Shown here: piece after piece, positions 9,601-21,837 of the stretch
How the letters are laid out: the number at the start of each line of letters is the position of its first letter
Position numbering within the stretch: position 1 is the stretch's first letter
NCBI GenBank assembly: GCA_038277395.1
Contig: CM076189.1
Location: 113,816,252 to 113,880,251 of the forward strand
Reading direction: 5' to 3'
Length of the DNA stretch: 64,000 nt
Origin: Dryocosmus kuriphilus
Lineage: Eukaryota > Arthropoda > Insecta > Hymenoptera > Cynipidae
Translations under genes and position numbers: made by a program
Notes under the pieces: model-generated
Told to the model about the DNA's origin: nothing
The model's database searches: none
What the model saw: only the letters and a program-made list of their open reading frames with translations

Positions 9601-12420
9601 TTTTTAACTCTTGGACGTAACGTAAAGTCTTTTAAAGTTTCTTAAAGTCCCTTGACGTCTTGTGAGGTCTGCTAAGGTCCTACGAAATATTTAAGGTCTC
9701 TAGAAGTCCTTTCAAGACACTTGATGTCTTTTAAAGTCTTTTGAAAGGTTTTCAGTTATTTGGAGGTCATTTCAATTCTCTTGAAGTCTTCTGAATTCCT
9801 TGAAAGTCTCTTCTGCACTTGACATTTTTTGTGGTCTTGTGAAATCTTTTAAAGTCTTTTGAAGACTGTTCAAGTCTTCTGAAGTCTTTCAGGTCTGTTG
9901 AAAACCTTGCAAGCTTCATGAAGCTGTTTGAAGTCTTATGAAGTAATATGAAGTCTTTTAAAGTATATCTTCAAGTTTTGCAGGATACTTGAACTCTTTT
10001 GAAGTTTTTTGAAGCATCTTGAAGTCTCCCCGAGTATTTTGAAGTTTTAGAAGTCTGTTCAAGTATTTTACGTTTTTGACGTCTTATGAAGTCTTTTGAA
10101 GTGTTTCAATGTCCCTTGAAGTTGTGAGCCGTCCTGAAGTCCTGCGAAATATTTAAGGCCTCTCGAAGGCTTTTAAAGACTCCTTGTAAAGTGTTTTGAA
10201 ACCTTTTGAAGTCTTTGGAATTCATTTCAATTCTCTTGCAGTCTTTTGAATTCCCTGAATGTCTCTTATGTATTTGAAGTTTCTTGTAGTTTTGCGAAGT
10301 CTTTTAAAGTATTTGAGGACTATTCAAGTCTTTTGCGGTCTTCCAGGTTGGTTGAAACCGTTGCAAGCTTCATGAAGCTTTTTGAAGGCTTGTGAAGACT
10401 TATGAAGTCTTTTAAAGTATCTTCAAGGCTCACAGGGTCTTCTGAACTCTTTTGAAGTTTTTTGAAGCATTTTGAAGTGTTTTCAAGTATTTTGAAGTTT
10501 TTTAAGTCAGCTCAAGTATTTGAAAGTCTTCGACGTCTTATAAAGTCTGTTGAAGCGTTTTAAGGTCCCTTGAAGTTGTGATGTGCCCTGAAGTCCTGCG
10601 AAATCTTCTAGAGCCTCTAGATGTCTTTTAAAGACTCCTTGTAATGTGTTTTGAGAACTTTTGAAGTCTTTGAAAGTCACTTAAATTTTCTTGAAGTCTT
10701 TTGAAATCCTTGAATGTCCCTTATGTATTTCAAGGTTTTAGTAGTCTTACGAAATCATTCAAAGTCTTTTGAAGACTGTTCAAGTCTTTTGAAGTATTTC
10801 AGGTCTGTAGAAATCGCCGGAAGTTTGATGAAACGTTTTAAAGTCTCATCAAGCTTCGCGAACTCTTTTAAAATATCCTGAAGTCTAGCGAGGTCTTTTG
10901 AAGTCTTCTGAAGATTTTTTAAGACCTCAAAGTCTATTGAAGTAGTTTAAAGACTATGAAGCCTTATAAGGTCTTGTGAAGTCTTCTAAGCCCCTTGAAG
11001 TCGTGTGAGGTATTCTGAAGTCCTGCGAAATCTCTTAAAGCCTCTTCATGTCGTGCGATGTTTCTGAAATCTTTTAAAGGCTTTTCAGATCTTTGAAATG
11101 CATTGCAATTCTCTTTAAGTCTTTTGAATTCCTTTAAAGCCTCTGATGTCTTTAAAGCCTCTTGGAGTCGTGCGAAGACTTTCAAATGCTTCTGAAGCCT
11201 GTACAAGTCTTTTGAAGTCTTTCAAGTTTGTTGAAATAATTTGAAATTTCATAACGCATTTTAAAGCCTTTTGAAGTCCTATGAAATCCTTTGAAGTACT
11301 TTGAAGGATTGATATGTTTTCGGAAGTTTTTTGAAGTTTAAAAATTTTTTTAAAAGTCTTTGGAGTAGATTGAATTGTTATAAAGTCTTTGACGCCTCTT
11401 AAAGTCCTGTGAAATCTTCTACAGTCCCTTGGAGTCTTTTGAGGTCTGCTGAAGTCCTGCGAAAGCTTTTTTAAAATCTCTTGAAGGCCTTAAGGTCTCA
11501 TAATGACTTGAGAAGTGTTTTAAATTCCTTTCAAGTTTCTGATGATGTCCAAGTCTCTTGTAGTCTTGCGAAGCATTTTAAACGCTTTTGAAGACTGTTA
11601 AAGTCTTTTTAAGTCCTTCAGGTCTGTTGAAATAGCTGGAAGTTTCATAAAGCGTTTAAAGTCTTTTGAAGCCTTGTGAACTCTCTTAACATATTCTGAA
11701 GTCTCGCGAGTTCTTCTGAAGTATTTTGAAGCTTTTTGACGTCTTCAATGTCCATTGAAGTAATTTACAGGACTTGACGCCTGGTAAAGTCTTTTGAAGT
11801 TTTCTAAGTGCCTTGAACCCTTGTGAGGTATTCTGAGATCCTGCGAAATCTTTTAAAACTTCTTGATGTCGTGTGCGTTGTTTTGAAGTTTTTTAAAGCC
11901 TTTTCAAGTCTTTTAAGTTCATTGGAATTTTCTTGAAGTCTTTTGAATTCCTTTAAATCACCTCATGTCTTTGAAGTTTCTTGTAGTCTTGTGAAGTCTT
12001 TGAAATTCTTTTGAAGGCTTCTGAAGTCTGTTGAAGTCTTTCAAGTTTTTAGAAATACTCTGAAGTTTCATGAAGCGTTTTAAAGCCTTATGAAGTCTTA
12101 TGGAGTCTTTTAAAGTATTTTGAAGTCCTAAGATATTCTCAGAAATTTTTTAAAGTTTTTGAAGTTTTTTCAGGTCCTGGAAGTAGGTTTAAGTTTTCTA
12201 AAGTCTTTGACGCCCTGTAAAATCTTAAGTCCTTTAACGTCCCTTGAAGTCCTGGGAAGTCTGCTGAAGTCCTGCTAAAATTTTTAAAGTCCCTTGATGA
12301 CCTTAATGTCTCTTAAGGTCTTGTGAAGTGTTTTGAATTACCTTAACGTCTCTGATGTCTTTGAAGTCTCTTGTAGTCTTGCGAAGTATTTTAGAATATT
12401 TTGAAAACTGTTGAAGAATT
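9600..12420. repeat. degenerate GAAGTCTTTT tract, copy 2
   Basis: The composition and words match 5590-7795. Local higher-order similarity is visible: the run from GAAGTCCTGCGAAAT through GAAGACTG to AGGTCTGTTGAAA returns about every 480-560 bp, for example near 9850, 10310, 10780 and 11600. Confidence 0.9.
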
Positions 12421-12800
12421 TGGAAAATCACACCAAAGGTGTAACAAAATGAGAAAAACATTTAAAAAGAAATGAAATGCGAATACAATAAAAATAAGAT
12501 CAAGTAAAGATGGCACTAAAAGGTGAATGAAATTGAAATAACACTGATAATGATAATGTAAGTGAAAAGAAAGACGACGATAAAAAGGAAAGAAAATGAT
12601 AATGACCCTAAAAATTAAATTCAATTGAAATGATACTTAAAATGAAAGAAAATCAAAATGACAAAAAAATAAAATGAAAAGTAAATTGCACCAACGAGGA
12701 GTCTGAGAACGATACAAAATAAAACGAAACTGATATTAAAATGAAATAAAAGTTGCACTGAAAATCAATTAAAATGAAAATAACATCTCACAAATACATA
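12421..12800. repeat. degenerate AATGAAAATGAC tract, copy 2
   Basis: Second copy of the purine-rich tract. It ends in ACATCTCACAAATA before GGAAAGA, closely matching the end of copy 1 (ATCTCACAAATAAGG), which fixes the module boundary. Confidence 0.85.
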
Positions 12801-13600
12801 GGAAAGAATTTGAAACATTTATGCATGTCAGAACTAAAAAACTAATTCGAAACCCTTGAGCATATTCACTTACGCATAGGTTCGGGTAGGCGCTTTCTTC
12901 CACGTGGACCTTTAGGTTTAGGTGGAGATTCCGTCGCACCTAATTTGGCAAAAAAGGCGCTATTTATTTTAAAAGGTAACCTTAACGTTAATGGGCTCCA
13001 AATGGTTTGGCGTAATGATAATGAAAAGTAACGCGTGAAGATTAAAAATAGTTACATCAAACACCACAGTGAATCTAGACTGATTCGGACCCAGAACCAG
13101 AACCAGAAGGTCTGGGATACCTCGCGATCATTTTGTGTCCAAAGAGAGAAAAAATTTTGAAACTCATTTTAAGAAAAACTGAATTCTTTATTTGAGTCAA
13201 AAATCAACATATTTTCAACAAAACTGGTTAAAGATGTAATAGGTGTTAAAAGCGGTTAACAGTAGAGTTTTATTGGCTCCAATCGTTTAGATTAAGATCC
13301 AAAAGCGTGCCCTGAGAGAATAATTTTTCTTCAAGTAATGAAAGCCTTAAATATTTCTGGAAAATGATTAGGAACTAAAATAAATAATAAGAAATCGAAT
13401 ATGGTATTTCTAAAAGTTTCACAAATATGGCCCAAGCTTAGGTCTTGATTTAGTCTATTCGCAAAAAATAGAATATCCTCTTTCAAGAACATTATTCGCA
13501 TAAAAAGTTTCCGAGAGCCATAACACGGAAACTTTGAGAGATACGACATTCGTTTTTCTTTTGGACATCCAGTGAACTTTAAAAACTTCTATTTTTCTTG
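12801..13600. repeat. spacer of the 4.4-kb module, copy 2
   Basis: Counterpart of 8401-9140 (see there for shared landmarks). This copy keeps a usable splice acceptor for the embedded minus-strand exon. Confidence 0.8.
12874..12939 (-). CDS. 66-nt phase-1 micro-exon
   Basis: On the minus strand, TTTTTTGCCAAATTAG leads into 66 nt that read A-T-E-S-P-P-K-P-K-G-P-R-G-R-K-R-L-P-E-P-M and end C/GTAAGT, a consensus donor. Both introns fall after codon position 1, so the exon can be skipped or duplicated without changing frame. The peptide is basic and Pro-rich. It is proposed as an internal exon of the secreted gene that starts at 38456. Read-through would give Arg-Lys-stop, so a terminal exon is the alternative. 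Confidence 0.45.
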
Positions 13601-14790
13601 AAACTCTCAAGACCATAATATACGCTAAAACTGTAAAGCTAAGGCTTCAAAGCCATCAAACGTCTTAAAATTTCTTGAAATATCTTAGAATCTTTTAAAT
13701 CCTTTAAACCCCTTAACATACATGAAAACCCTCCAAATGCCTTAAAGAAGATAAAATCCCGTAAAATTATTAAAACCATTTAAAACCCTTAAAATAATTT
13801 AAATCCCTTCAATACTTTAAAATCACTTTAATTCCATAGAATATCGTAAAACCCTTAAAATCCCTTAATCATCTTAAAATATTTTATGACGCCTTAAAAC
13901 CACTTCGAATATTCTACATATAACCCCTAAAATATCTTGAAAACTTTAAAGAACACTAAAATCACTTAAAGCCTTAAAATGTCTTAGATACATTAAACCG
14001 TTAAAATGCCTTAACTCCTTTGAAATTTTTGACTCTGTGAATTCTGCTTTAATGGCTAAAGCTAATGCTTCCAGTTTGTTACAATATTGAACCGCTCAAA
14101 ATCCCTAAAAATTAAAATTCCTTTAAAAACCTTCAAATCCAACAAACACATAGAATTTCTCAAAAATTTAAAACACTTCAAGTCCCTTAAAACTTTGAAA
14201 AACGGTAAAGCACTTAAACTCTTCAAGAAACCCGTAACCCTTTGAATATAAAAATACGTTATAAGCTTTAAAATACCTTAAAATCTTTCTACGCGTCTAA
14301 AATTCCTTAAAAATATAAAAAGCTAAAACCATTTGAATCCATTTAACCCCTTAACCGTCTGAAATCCCTTAAAATAGGTTAATTCCATAAAATTCTTTAG
14401 AACATTTAAATCTCTTTAAAATGCCTTAAAATCTAAAACACTTAAAATACAAAATATCCTTAAATTCCTAACTCACTTTAAATCCTTGAAAACAGTTAAA
14501 GATCCTAAAATAGTTCAGATCCTTTAAATCTCTTAAAATCCCTTGAAAGACATTAAATATTTTAAATCTCTTTAAAACTCTCAAAGCCCGTTAATTCTCT
14601 CAAAATATTTTGAAAGCACTTATACCCTCTTTAAATGTCTTAAATTCCTTAAAATCCCTGAAACGCCTTTAAAATCCTGTAAACATACTCAAAGCATTTA
14701 AAACCCTGAAAAGCCCTTCAAGATCCTAAATTAAATTAAATCCTTTTAAAATTCTTCAAAACCATGAGACTACCCTCAAATTACGTAAAT
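13601..14790. repeat. degenerate CCTTAAAATC tract, copy 2
   Basis: About 1.2 kb of CCTTAAAAT, CTTTAAAATC and CCCTTAAA words with irregular spacing. It runs up to the broken end of the RTE-like LINE. Confidence 0.85.
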
Positions 14791-14794
14791 GTAT

Positions 14795-16260
14795 GCGTTC
14801 TCTTTTCCAGATTGCGCGTATTAATTTACAAATTTGGCTTGTGAGGCGAGGGCCCACATTTTTTGCCAGCTCTGACGGTAGGTCGTCAATGCCCGCGGCT
14901 TTGTCATTTTTCAACTTCTATATGGCCATTTCTATTTCTTTATGAGTAGGCTCATCAGTTAGCAGATCAGCAGTGTGTATTTCACCGAGATTAACTTCAA
15001 CGGGAGCTTCGCGTACGTTCAATAGCTTATCAAAATAGTTTTTCCATAAATTTAGTCTTTCTGTTGAATTAGCTACTAGATTGCCATTTTCGTCCCTCAT
15101 TACTTCCGTTCTACTTTGAAAGCCTTTTCTTATAAACTTGATTCCCCTGTACATCTCACGCGGATTATTTTGCTTATTATGCGTGTCTATTGCTAGTATT
15201 TTATTCTTCTCCCACTCCCTTTTCTTGGATCTGTAAAACGTATTTGTACTTTTACTAATCTCGAGATAATTCTTATGTGTTTGATAGCACTTATTTTGTA
15301 AACTAATTTCTTTGGCCTTTGTTCGCTTTTCAAACCATAGTTTACACTCTTCGTCGAACCACAGTTTGCTTTTGTTTAAATTCTTTAAACCTATAGTACT
15401 TACTTGATAATTCAATATTTCTGTTTAAAACGTATCTATAGCGAAGCGTACTGCTGGCGCTGGCGGGCTAGTTTTCTTATTTAACGCCAGTCTAGATCTT
15501 AGTTTCACAATCACGAGAAAGTGGTCTGAATTTAAATCCGCCCCCCTGTACGATCTTACATCGAGAATGTTTGTATGACGTCTTCTGTCTATTAAAACGT
15601 GATCAATCTGTTTCTGTGTGATACCATCTGGTGATGTTCAGGTGGCCTTATATATATTTTTATGCTTGAAATATGTGCTTTTAACAACGAGATTCTTTGA
15701 AACAGCAAAGTTTATTACTCTAGTCCCATTATCATTACTGATATCATGCAAGCTTTCGGATCCTATTGTAGGCCTATACATCGGTTCTTTTCCAATTTTC
15801 GCGTTGAAGCCTCCCAATACTATTTTTGAGTCAAACTTCGAGAACTTGTCAAAAACTTGTTCGATTGTTTCGTTAAAAAGATCTTTAGCATCTTCGTCTT
15901 TTTCCTCGGTAGGGCAGTGCACGTTAATTAGCACCTGTTTGCAGAAATTACCCTTTAGTACAATATAAGATAACCGGTCGTTAATGAATTGCAAATCAAT
16001 GACCGCGTGCGAAATTCGCTTATTAATAAGAAACCCGGTCCCCATTTTGCGCCCTTTAGCTCCCCCATAGACAAAAGTGTAGTTCTCCTTGGAGAGTGAT
16101 TCATACTCGCCAGGCCAGCAGGTTTCTTGAAGTGCTATTATATCAATATCGTATCTCTTTGCTATCTCAATGAATTCACTAAATCCGCCAGTATTTAGAC
16201 TACGCGCGTTCAGAGTTCCCGTCTTAAGATATTTTATTGTAGTTGGTCTAAGTATGGGAG
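14795..16260 (-). mobile_element. RTE-like LINE fragment (endonuclease and start of RT)
   Basis: The minus strand encodes an apurinic-type endonuclease followed by a linker and the first part of a reverse transcriptase. Landmarks in order are T-L-N-A-R-S-L-N, L-Q-E-T (catalytic Glu), G-T-G-F-L, S-P-D-G-I-T-Q-K-Q-I-D-H-V and S-D-H-F-L-V. These are typical of RTE/craniofacial-development-protein-2-like proteins. After the linker comes N-D-K-A-A-G-I-D-D-L-P-S-E-L. The RT is cut off after W-K-R-E-R, where the CCTTAAAA tract begins, so the palm with the YADD box is missing. At least three in-frame stops interrupt the frame: in K-A-T-stop (15638), near 15426, and before K-L-K-N-D-K (about 14918). 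A dead copy. Confidence 0.85.
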
Positions 16261-16289
16261 CTTTCCGACTTTGACAGGGACCGTGTCAG

Positions 16290-16806
16290 CCTGTCATCAG
16301 ACACATTACGGCTTCATCCTCGTATGCTAACGTCCCCCTGCAAGGCAGTGCACCATACTGGCATCAATACCACGTTGACCCTACAGGCGAATCATTCCAC
16401 ACATCCCTTGCGGGCAGTGTCATCGCTGTGGTGTCCAATGCGGCAGCAAGATTTTCCCCTTACAAGCTTTTTAGTTTTGGTTGGGGTACAAAATTTTTAG
16501 TACTGATCTATATCCGCTGTGTTTCGTGGATAGTGTGGATCTTAGCCATTTTCTTAACGGCTGTACTCGACTTACAGAACGTAGAGCAAAATATTTTACT
16601 GAATTAACTTCGTATGCTGACCAAGTAATGTTTTGGAAGGGTATGTTATCCTCAACTGTCACAGCGAGATGTAAGAAATTTATTCGTATGATCATAGAAA
16701 TGTTGGAGGTTTCTCCATAGTTCATAAAAAATTTTATGTGTTTTTATCTCAGTTTATTATCTTATATTAATGTAATATGTGTTAGACGGTATAGTCTCAA
16801 TAAAGC
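16290..16806 (+). mobile_element. probable 3' end of a non-LTR element or retrocopy
   Basis: A GC-richer stretch leads into an open frame that ends at 16720 (its last 79 codons begin at 16481 and finish M-L-E-V-S-P). A short AT-rich 3' end follows with CAATAAAG directly before an (AAT)n run. A 3' trailer ending in a trinucleotide tail fits a LINE or SINE end. No catalytic motif is visible, so the family is not assigned. It lies head to head against the start of the RTE-like fragment. Confidence 0.3.

Positions 16807-16863
<57 letters not shown>
16807..16863. repeat. (AAT)n microsatellite
   Basis: An uninterrupted AAT repeat of about 57 bp follows CAATAAAG. It probably grew from the tail of the element upstream. 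Confidence 0.95.
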
Positions 16864-16864
<1 letters not shown>

Positions 16865-17158
16865 TTTCGGTTTTTACTTTCTCGATACTTTTCATTAGTC
16901 TCTGTATAATATCTATTATTGGTCATTAAATGATTAAACATTTATTTTAAGCAATTTTAATTTCAGAATCTTTCAATTTTAGCAACTTTCGATGTCGGGA
17001 ATTTAAGAATTTGGAGGAAATCGTTAATTCTTTAATTTATTATGTAAGTCTTAAATTTAATAACTCGGTAATGTAAAATTACTTGTTTAAAAAAATGTAT
17101 GGTGAAATAATAATTCGTTAATTATCTAATTTTGAACTTGAGTCTCTTAGATTGTATT

Positions 17159-17241
17159 CTAAATAATGTATCTAGTACCGCTTGATTTTTGCTTCGTTGG
17201 CACAGGTCCATGAACTGGTTCCTTACCTCGGGCAGCAAGTA
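17159..17241 (-). CDS. 15-nt micro-exon (17227-17241) or short terminal exon
   Basis: TTATCTTTCTTCGCGCAG is a strong acceptor on the minus strand. The next 15 nt (L-A-A-R after two phase bases) are followed by GTAAGG, giving a 15-nt phase-1 micro-exon. If the donor is ignored, the frame runs 26 codons to TAG at 17159-17161 and reads L-A-A-R-G-K-E-P-V-H-G-P-V-P-T-K and on to R-Y-I-I. Both readings are conserved in pattern with 21838-21908. The upstream intron shares ACTAGTTGGAAAGTGCAATTAG-type sequence with three other copies. Confidence 0.4.
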
Positions 17242-17494
17242 CTGCGCGAAGAAAGATAAGAAATTTTCATTGACGCTAATTGCACTTTCCAACTAGTTAA
17301 TAAAAGTATCACTCGCTCTTGAAACATATGACTGCTTTCAATTATTTTCTATTCACATTAGGTTCATATTGAATTATTTTAAAACCATATTGAAATCATT
17401 TAAATACTTTTGAGTTTTTTTTTATTTTCCTGGAATGCGTTAAACAGCTCTAAATATTTGAATCTTTTTAGATAGCATTCTAAAAACTTTTTAA

Positions 17495-17529
17495 TTACTT
17501 GGCAATTGGGGGAATGACCTTTGACACAG
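17495..17529 (-). CDS. short exon copy V-S-K-V-I-P-P-I-A-K, stop
   Basis: Behind the excellent acceptor CTTATACTGTCAG, the frame opens at codon position 2 and reads V-S-K-V-I-P-P-I-A-K then TAA. It aligns with the start of the exon at 22223-22300 (P-N-V-P-K-P-P-P-T-K), and its upstream intron matches that copy. It looks like a shortened paralogue. It may be a terminal exon of an alternative transcript or a decayed exon. No good in-phase donor is seen. Confidence 0.3.
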
Positions 17530-18141
17530 CTGACAGTATAAGAGAAGATATAAGAAATTATCAGCGAAGATAATTGCACTTTCCAACCAGTTAATAAAAT
17601 TACCACATGCTCGTAAAACATATGCTTGTTTTCGCTAGCTATTATTATATATTTCAGGGAAAGGTATACTCCTATTTTACAGAAGTTTTGGGGGAAACAA
17701 TTTTGCCCTTCAGAATATACGAATGAGGGATTTAGAAATATCCGAAATTAAAATTTACCGAGTTATTAAACTTACGAAAACATTTAACGAATGAGAATAT
17801 TGACGAATGATAATATTAAAGAATCATTGTCTTTATTCAAATTCTTAAATGCACCGAATTTAAAAGTGCTGAAACATTTCATTAAATATTAAAATAAATT
17901 TATATATATTTTGTGTAATTTTAATTTCAGAAACATTAAATTTCAGCAATTAATAATTTAACAAATTTAAGAATTTGTAGGAAACGCCTCTTTCGTTAAT
18001 TTTCTAATTCGTTAATCGTAAATTTAATAAATCATCAAACTTTATTTGAAGGAACTTAAAAGCTTGCTATTTTAAATTCCGTAAATTTTATAATTCGTTA
18101 ATTAGAATTTTCAGAAAGTTTCTTTTTTGTTGATCTTTATA

Positions 18142-19085
18142 CGAGGCAAGTCCAGAAAGTAAGTGTACTGGTACTCTCACAGCTGTAAAGAGAACTTTTT
18201 CGACATGTTGGCAAACTGCCGCGTAGCCTGACCCCTTCCCTTAAAAACGAGACCTATCCGAGGTTAGTGTGTTGAAAACCCTTGACGCAGAAGCATTTCT
18301 CGCGAAAAATTTCGATCGTATCCCCGCCAAGTGCGAAATTCGCGCCGTCGTTCGCGTCGTCATTTGAAACGCTACGAACTCGAAGGCGATAATTTTCTCT
18401 ACACTATTGTTACTGGAAACGAAACTTGGGTTGCCCACTACACGCCTGAGACTAAGAGGCAGTCTCAACAATGGAGCCACACCTTGTCACCCTCCGCCAA
18501 GGAATTCAAAACTACAATTTCAGCCAAAAAAATCATGGCATCCGTGTTTTGGGACCATAAAGGCATAATTTTGATTGAATATTTGCCTCACGGGAGACCA
18601 TCAACGCAGCAAGATACTGTGAAACGATGAAAAAACTGAAAAGGGCGATTCAGAATAAAAGGAGGGGCATGCTGACGAAGGGAGTCTGCCTGCTACATGA
18701 CAATGCCAAACCTCACACGGCCAACGCCACTAAGCAACTCCTGGACTATTTTGGATGGGACGTTTTGAACCACTCCCGTATTCCCCTGACCTGGCCCTTT
18801 CAGATTTCCATCTTTTTACTTCCCTGAAGGTGCGCATGGGTGGAAACAAGTTTTCAACGGACGATAAGGTGAAGGGGGAGATGGAGAAGTGGGCGAAAGA
18901 GCTGGCGGGAGACTTCCTCGAGGCAGGCATAAGAAAATTGATCCCGCGGCTCACCACTTGCATCGAGAGGGATGGTGATTATGTTGAAAAATAACTTACA
19001 TATGTGCAAGTGTGACCAACTATGTTTTTGTTTTAATAAATTTTTTTTGAAGCCTATATAAATTGAGTACACTTACTTTCTGGAC
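18142..19085 (+). mobile_element. mariner with internal deletion, family A copy 1
   Basis: The 5' end CGAGGCAAGTCCAGAAAGTA and the 3' end TACTTTCTGGAC form inverted ends shared with the copy at 48736-50068. The last few bases of the 3' end are missing. The copy is about 0.94 kb because some 0.4 kb of transposase was deleted, joining the region near C-E-I-R-A-V to L-K-R-Y-E. Remaining coding shows the second and third catalytic Asp (L-L-H-D-N-A-K-P-H and S-P-D-L-A-L-S-D-F), but the first is Asn (G-N-E-T-W instead of V-D-E-T-W), and frameshifts break the frame. It sits at a TA in the AT-rich satellite. Confidence 0.9.
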
Positions 19086-19361
19086 ATTTACTTTTTCCAT
19101 ATTTTTCATTTATCTCTAAATAAGAAATATACCCTTTTTACTGGTTATTAAATGATTAAACATTTATATTCAGCAATTTCAAATTCAGAAACTTTAAACT
19201 GTGAAGACTTTATATTTCGGGAATTAAAAAATTTGGAGCAAACGGCTAATTCGTTAATTTTCCAATTCCCCAATTTTATTATATAATTCGTAAATTTTAT
19301 AATTCGGCAATTTTAAATTTCAGAAATTTAAAGAATATATAGGAAAATAATAAGTCGTTAG

Positions 19362-19583
19362 TCGGCTTCCGTTTCCGGCGCCGATTGTGATGGGACAGGT
19401 GTGGGAATTAGCAATCGTTTTGGCTTTGGAGGTGAATAAGGGTTGTGTGGGGTAAAAAAAAGGGTTGTGAGTAAACTTATGGCAGTTGGTATGTGGGAGG
19501 AATGAGTGGATGTGTCGCAGAAGGTGGAAAAAGAGAAAAAGTGAGAAAACTGGTGCATGCTGAAGAGTGAGGTTATGTTTGAG

Positions 19584-19615
<32 letters not shown>

Positions 19616-21321
19616 GGTGGACAGAGAGTATGGTAGTGAAGTTGTACGAGACTGGCGAGACGGATGGTGAGGTAAGGTCTGGTTATTGATAATTACTACT
19701 GTCTTTTTATGTGGAAATAGTGTGAAGGATGAAGGTCGGGTGAGGGGAGCGTGGGCAGCATAGCTAGAGGAAGATAAGCGGCGCGGGAGACCAGTGGCTA
19801 AGGTAGGAGAGTAGCAGGCCTCAGGGTAATAGGCCGAGTATGAGGAAACCAAGGCAACAGAACGCTAGAGAGCAATACGTGCCCGAAGAAGGGAATTAGA
19901 GACTGATACCCAGTGTGCAATGAATGAAGTGTTGAGCCGGTCAGGCGGGACTAGTGGGGGCGACGCTGAGAGGTTAGAGTTCGGCCAGTCAATTGGTAAG
20001 GTGTTAGAGTCAAGTAAGGCCATGGATAAGGCATTAGATAAGACAAAGGGCACAATGGAAAATATATTCCGGGAGTTAGAGAAGGTAGTGAGTAGGGGAT
20101 AGCGGAAGAGAAGGAACATGGTATGTGAACAGAGGGGACAGTCATAAAGATAAAAGAGAAATGGGAGAAATGGGAAAATTGCTGGAAGAAAGAGAAGGAA
20201 AAAGTGTGGCAAAAGTTAGAGAGGATGGAGGAGAGACAGAGAAAAAAGCAGGAAGAGGGGAGAAAGGTAATAAGGCAGGAAGAAGGGAAGGTACGTGACG
20301 TAGAATGCAGAGCTGGTCGTCAAGAGAATCGTGAAGAAATAGGTAGAGGGACGGGGAAGAGGGTGATGTGAACTTGAGGGAGGAGAATGAGAGAATGAAA
20401 AGTAGAGTACGTGGGTTAGAAAGGAAAATGGAGGTGTTTGAAAGGGAAAAGAAAAGGAAAAGTGTCGTTATAAAGGGATTGCAAGTAGAAAGCGAAACGG
20501 GAAAGAAGGAGGTAGAGAGAGCTTTGAGGGACATAGGAGCAAATTTCAGGGTGCACGAAATAAAGGGGGTGGGCAACAAGGAAGGAGTAATAGCGAGGAT
20601 GTACGTAGTCAAGCTGGGAAGTGAAGTGGAGAGGACAGAAGTAATGAGGAAAAAAAAGGTTCTTAGTGGAAGAACAGAAAGAATTGATGAAGAAATGACA
20701 TGGAGAGAGAGAAGGAGAAGATAGCTAGTAGGAGAGAGGGATTGGGAGGGAGGAGGAAAGGGAATAGAGTTTGGTTTGGGAGAGACATGTTGTGGGTGAA
20801 TGAGACGGTGTGGCTATGGGATGAAGGGAGAGAGGAGTTGAATATAGGTGAGCGGTCTCAAGGTCGAAGGGGAGCAGAGGTGAGTAAGAAGAGAGTAGAA
20901 GCTCCGCGGTTTGCGAACGAGATAAGAGGAAGAATGTAGGGAGAAGGGAAAGAGCGTGCGAAAAGCGTATTAACGTAGTTTTTTGGAATGAGCTAAGAAT
21001 GGATGAACAAATTGGAAAGGCTGAGAGAAAGAGCAGATCATACAGGGTAGAGAAGAGCCAAAATGATTCGTATAAAGGCAAAAGAAGAGTCAGTATACAC
21101 GCGGATTAATGTACAATCAATAGAATGGAAAGGGCGAGACGAAACGGAAGCCCAAGGTCTTGAACGGCAGTGCGTAGATATAGATTAAATATTAAGAAGT
21201 TATGTACATATAGGATAAGGTAGAAATAAGTATTTGTAAATTCTACGCTGGATGTAAAAATGGGATGGTTATGTAAAGACACTCAAACCTGTAAAAGGGG
21301 GAGAGTATAAATAAATAAACG
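19362..21321 (+). mobile_element. ORF1-only LINE derivative with target-site duplication
   Basis: A GC-richer, strongly purine-biased insertion of 1.96 kb is flanked by 13-bp direct repeats, AATAAGTCGTTAG (19349-19361) and AATAATTCGTTAG (21322-21334), and ends in GTATAAATAAATAAAC. Its coding part is an ORF1-type protein: a Lys/Glu/Arg-rich coiled coil (20368-20470) followed by a block beginning K-S-V-V-I-K-G-L (about 20458-20724), then a W-rich segment. Several stops and shifts break it. No endonuclease or RT follows. It appears to be a short, HAL1-like relative of the LINE at 59318-63810, with which it shares ORF1 style and strand. Confidence 0.7.
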
Positions 21322-21837
21322 AATAATTCGTTAGATTCTTAATTTGTTAATTATATAGCTCTTAAATTTAATAACTCGTCAGACCTTAATTTCGAATATT
21401 TTTAAATTCATTATTTGTATAATTGGGGAACTTTATTTTGCAATACCTCAAAGCTTGTTATATTAAATTTCGTAAATTTCACAATTCGTTAATTCGTATT
21501 TTCGACATTTCTTCTTTGTTTGTTTTCATATTTGGTATTTATTTTTCCGTTATTTTTCATTAGTCTCCAAAGAATATTTGTTATTGATCGTTAAATATTT
21601 AAATATTTTTGTTTAGCAATTTTTTATGCAGAAAGTTTAATTTTGAGCAACTTTAGTTTTCGAGAATTTAAGCGTTTGGATGAAATGCGTATTTCGTTAG
21701 TTTTATTACGTAATTCGTAAATCTAATAACTCGAAAATTTAGAATTTAGGGATTTACAAAATTTATGGGGAAATAATAACTAGTTAATTATCTGCTTGTG
21801 TAAATTGAATTTTTTCGATTTTATTCTGAAATTTTGT

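Noticed and set aside
19585..19613. (TTAG)n run as a telomere-type repeat
   Set aside because: The insect telomere unit is TTAGG. This is a short tetranucleotide run inside a LINE derivative.
20142..21081. Minus-strand Ser/Leu/Pro-rich frames opposite the ORF1-only LINE
   Set aside because: They are mirror frames of a purine-rich coding strand. The plus strand carries the recognisable coiled coil and target-site structure.
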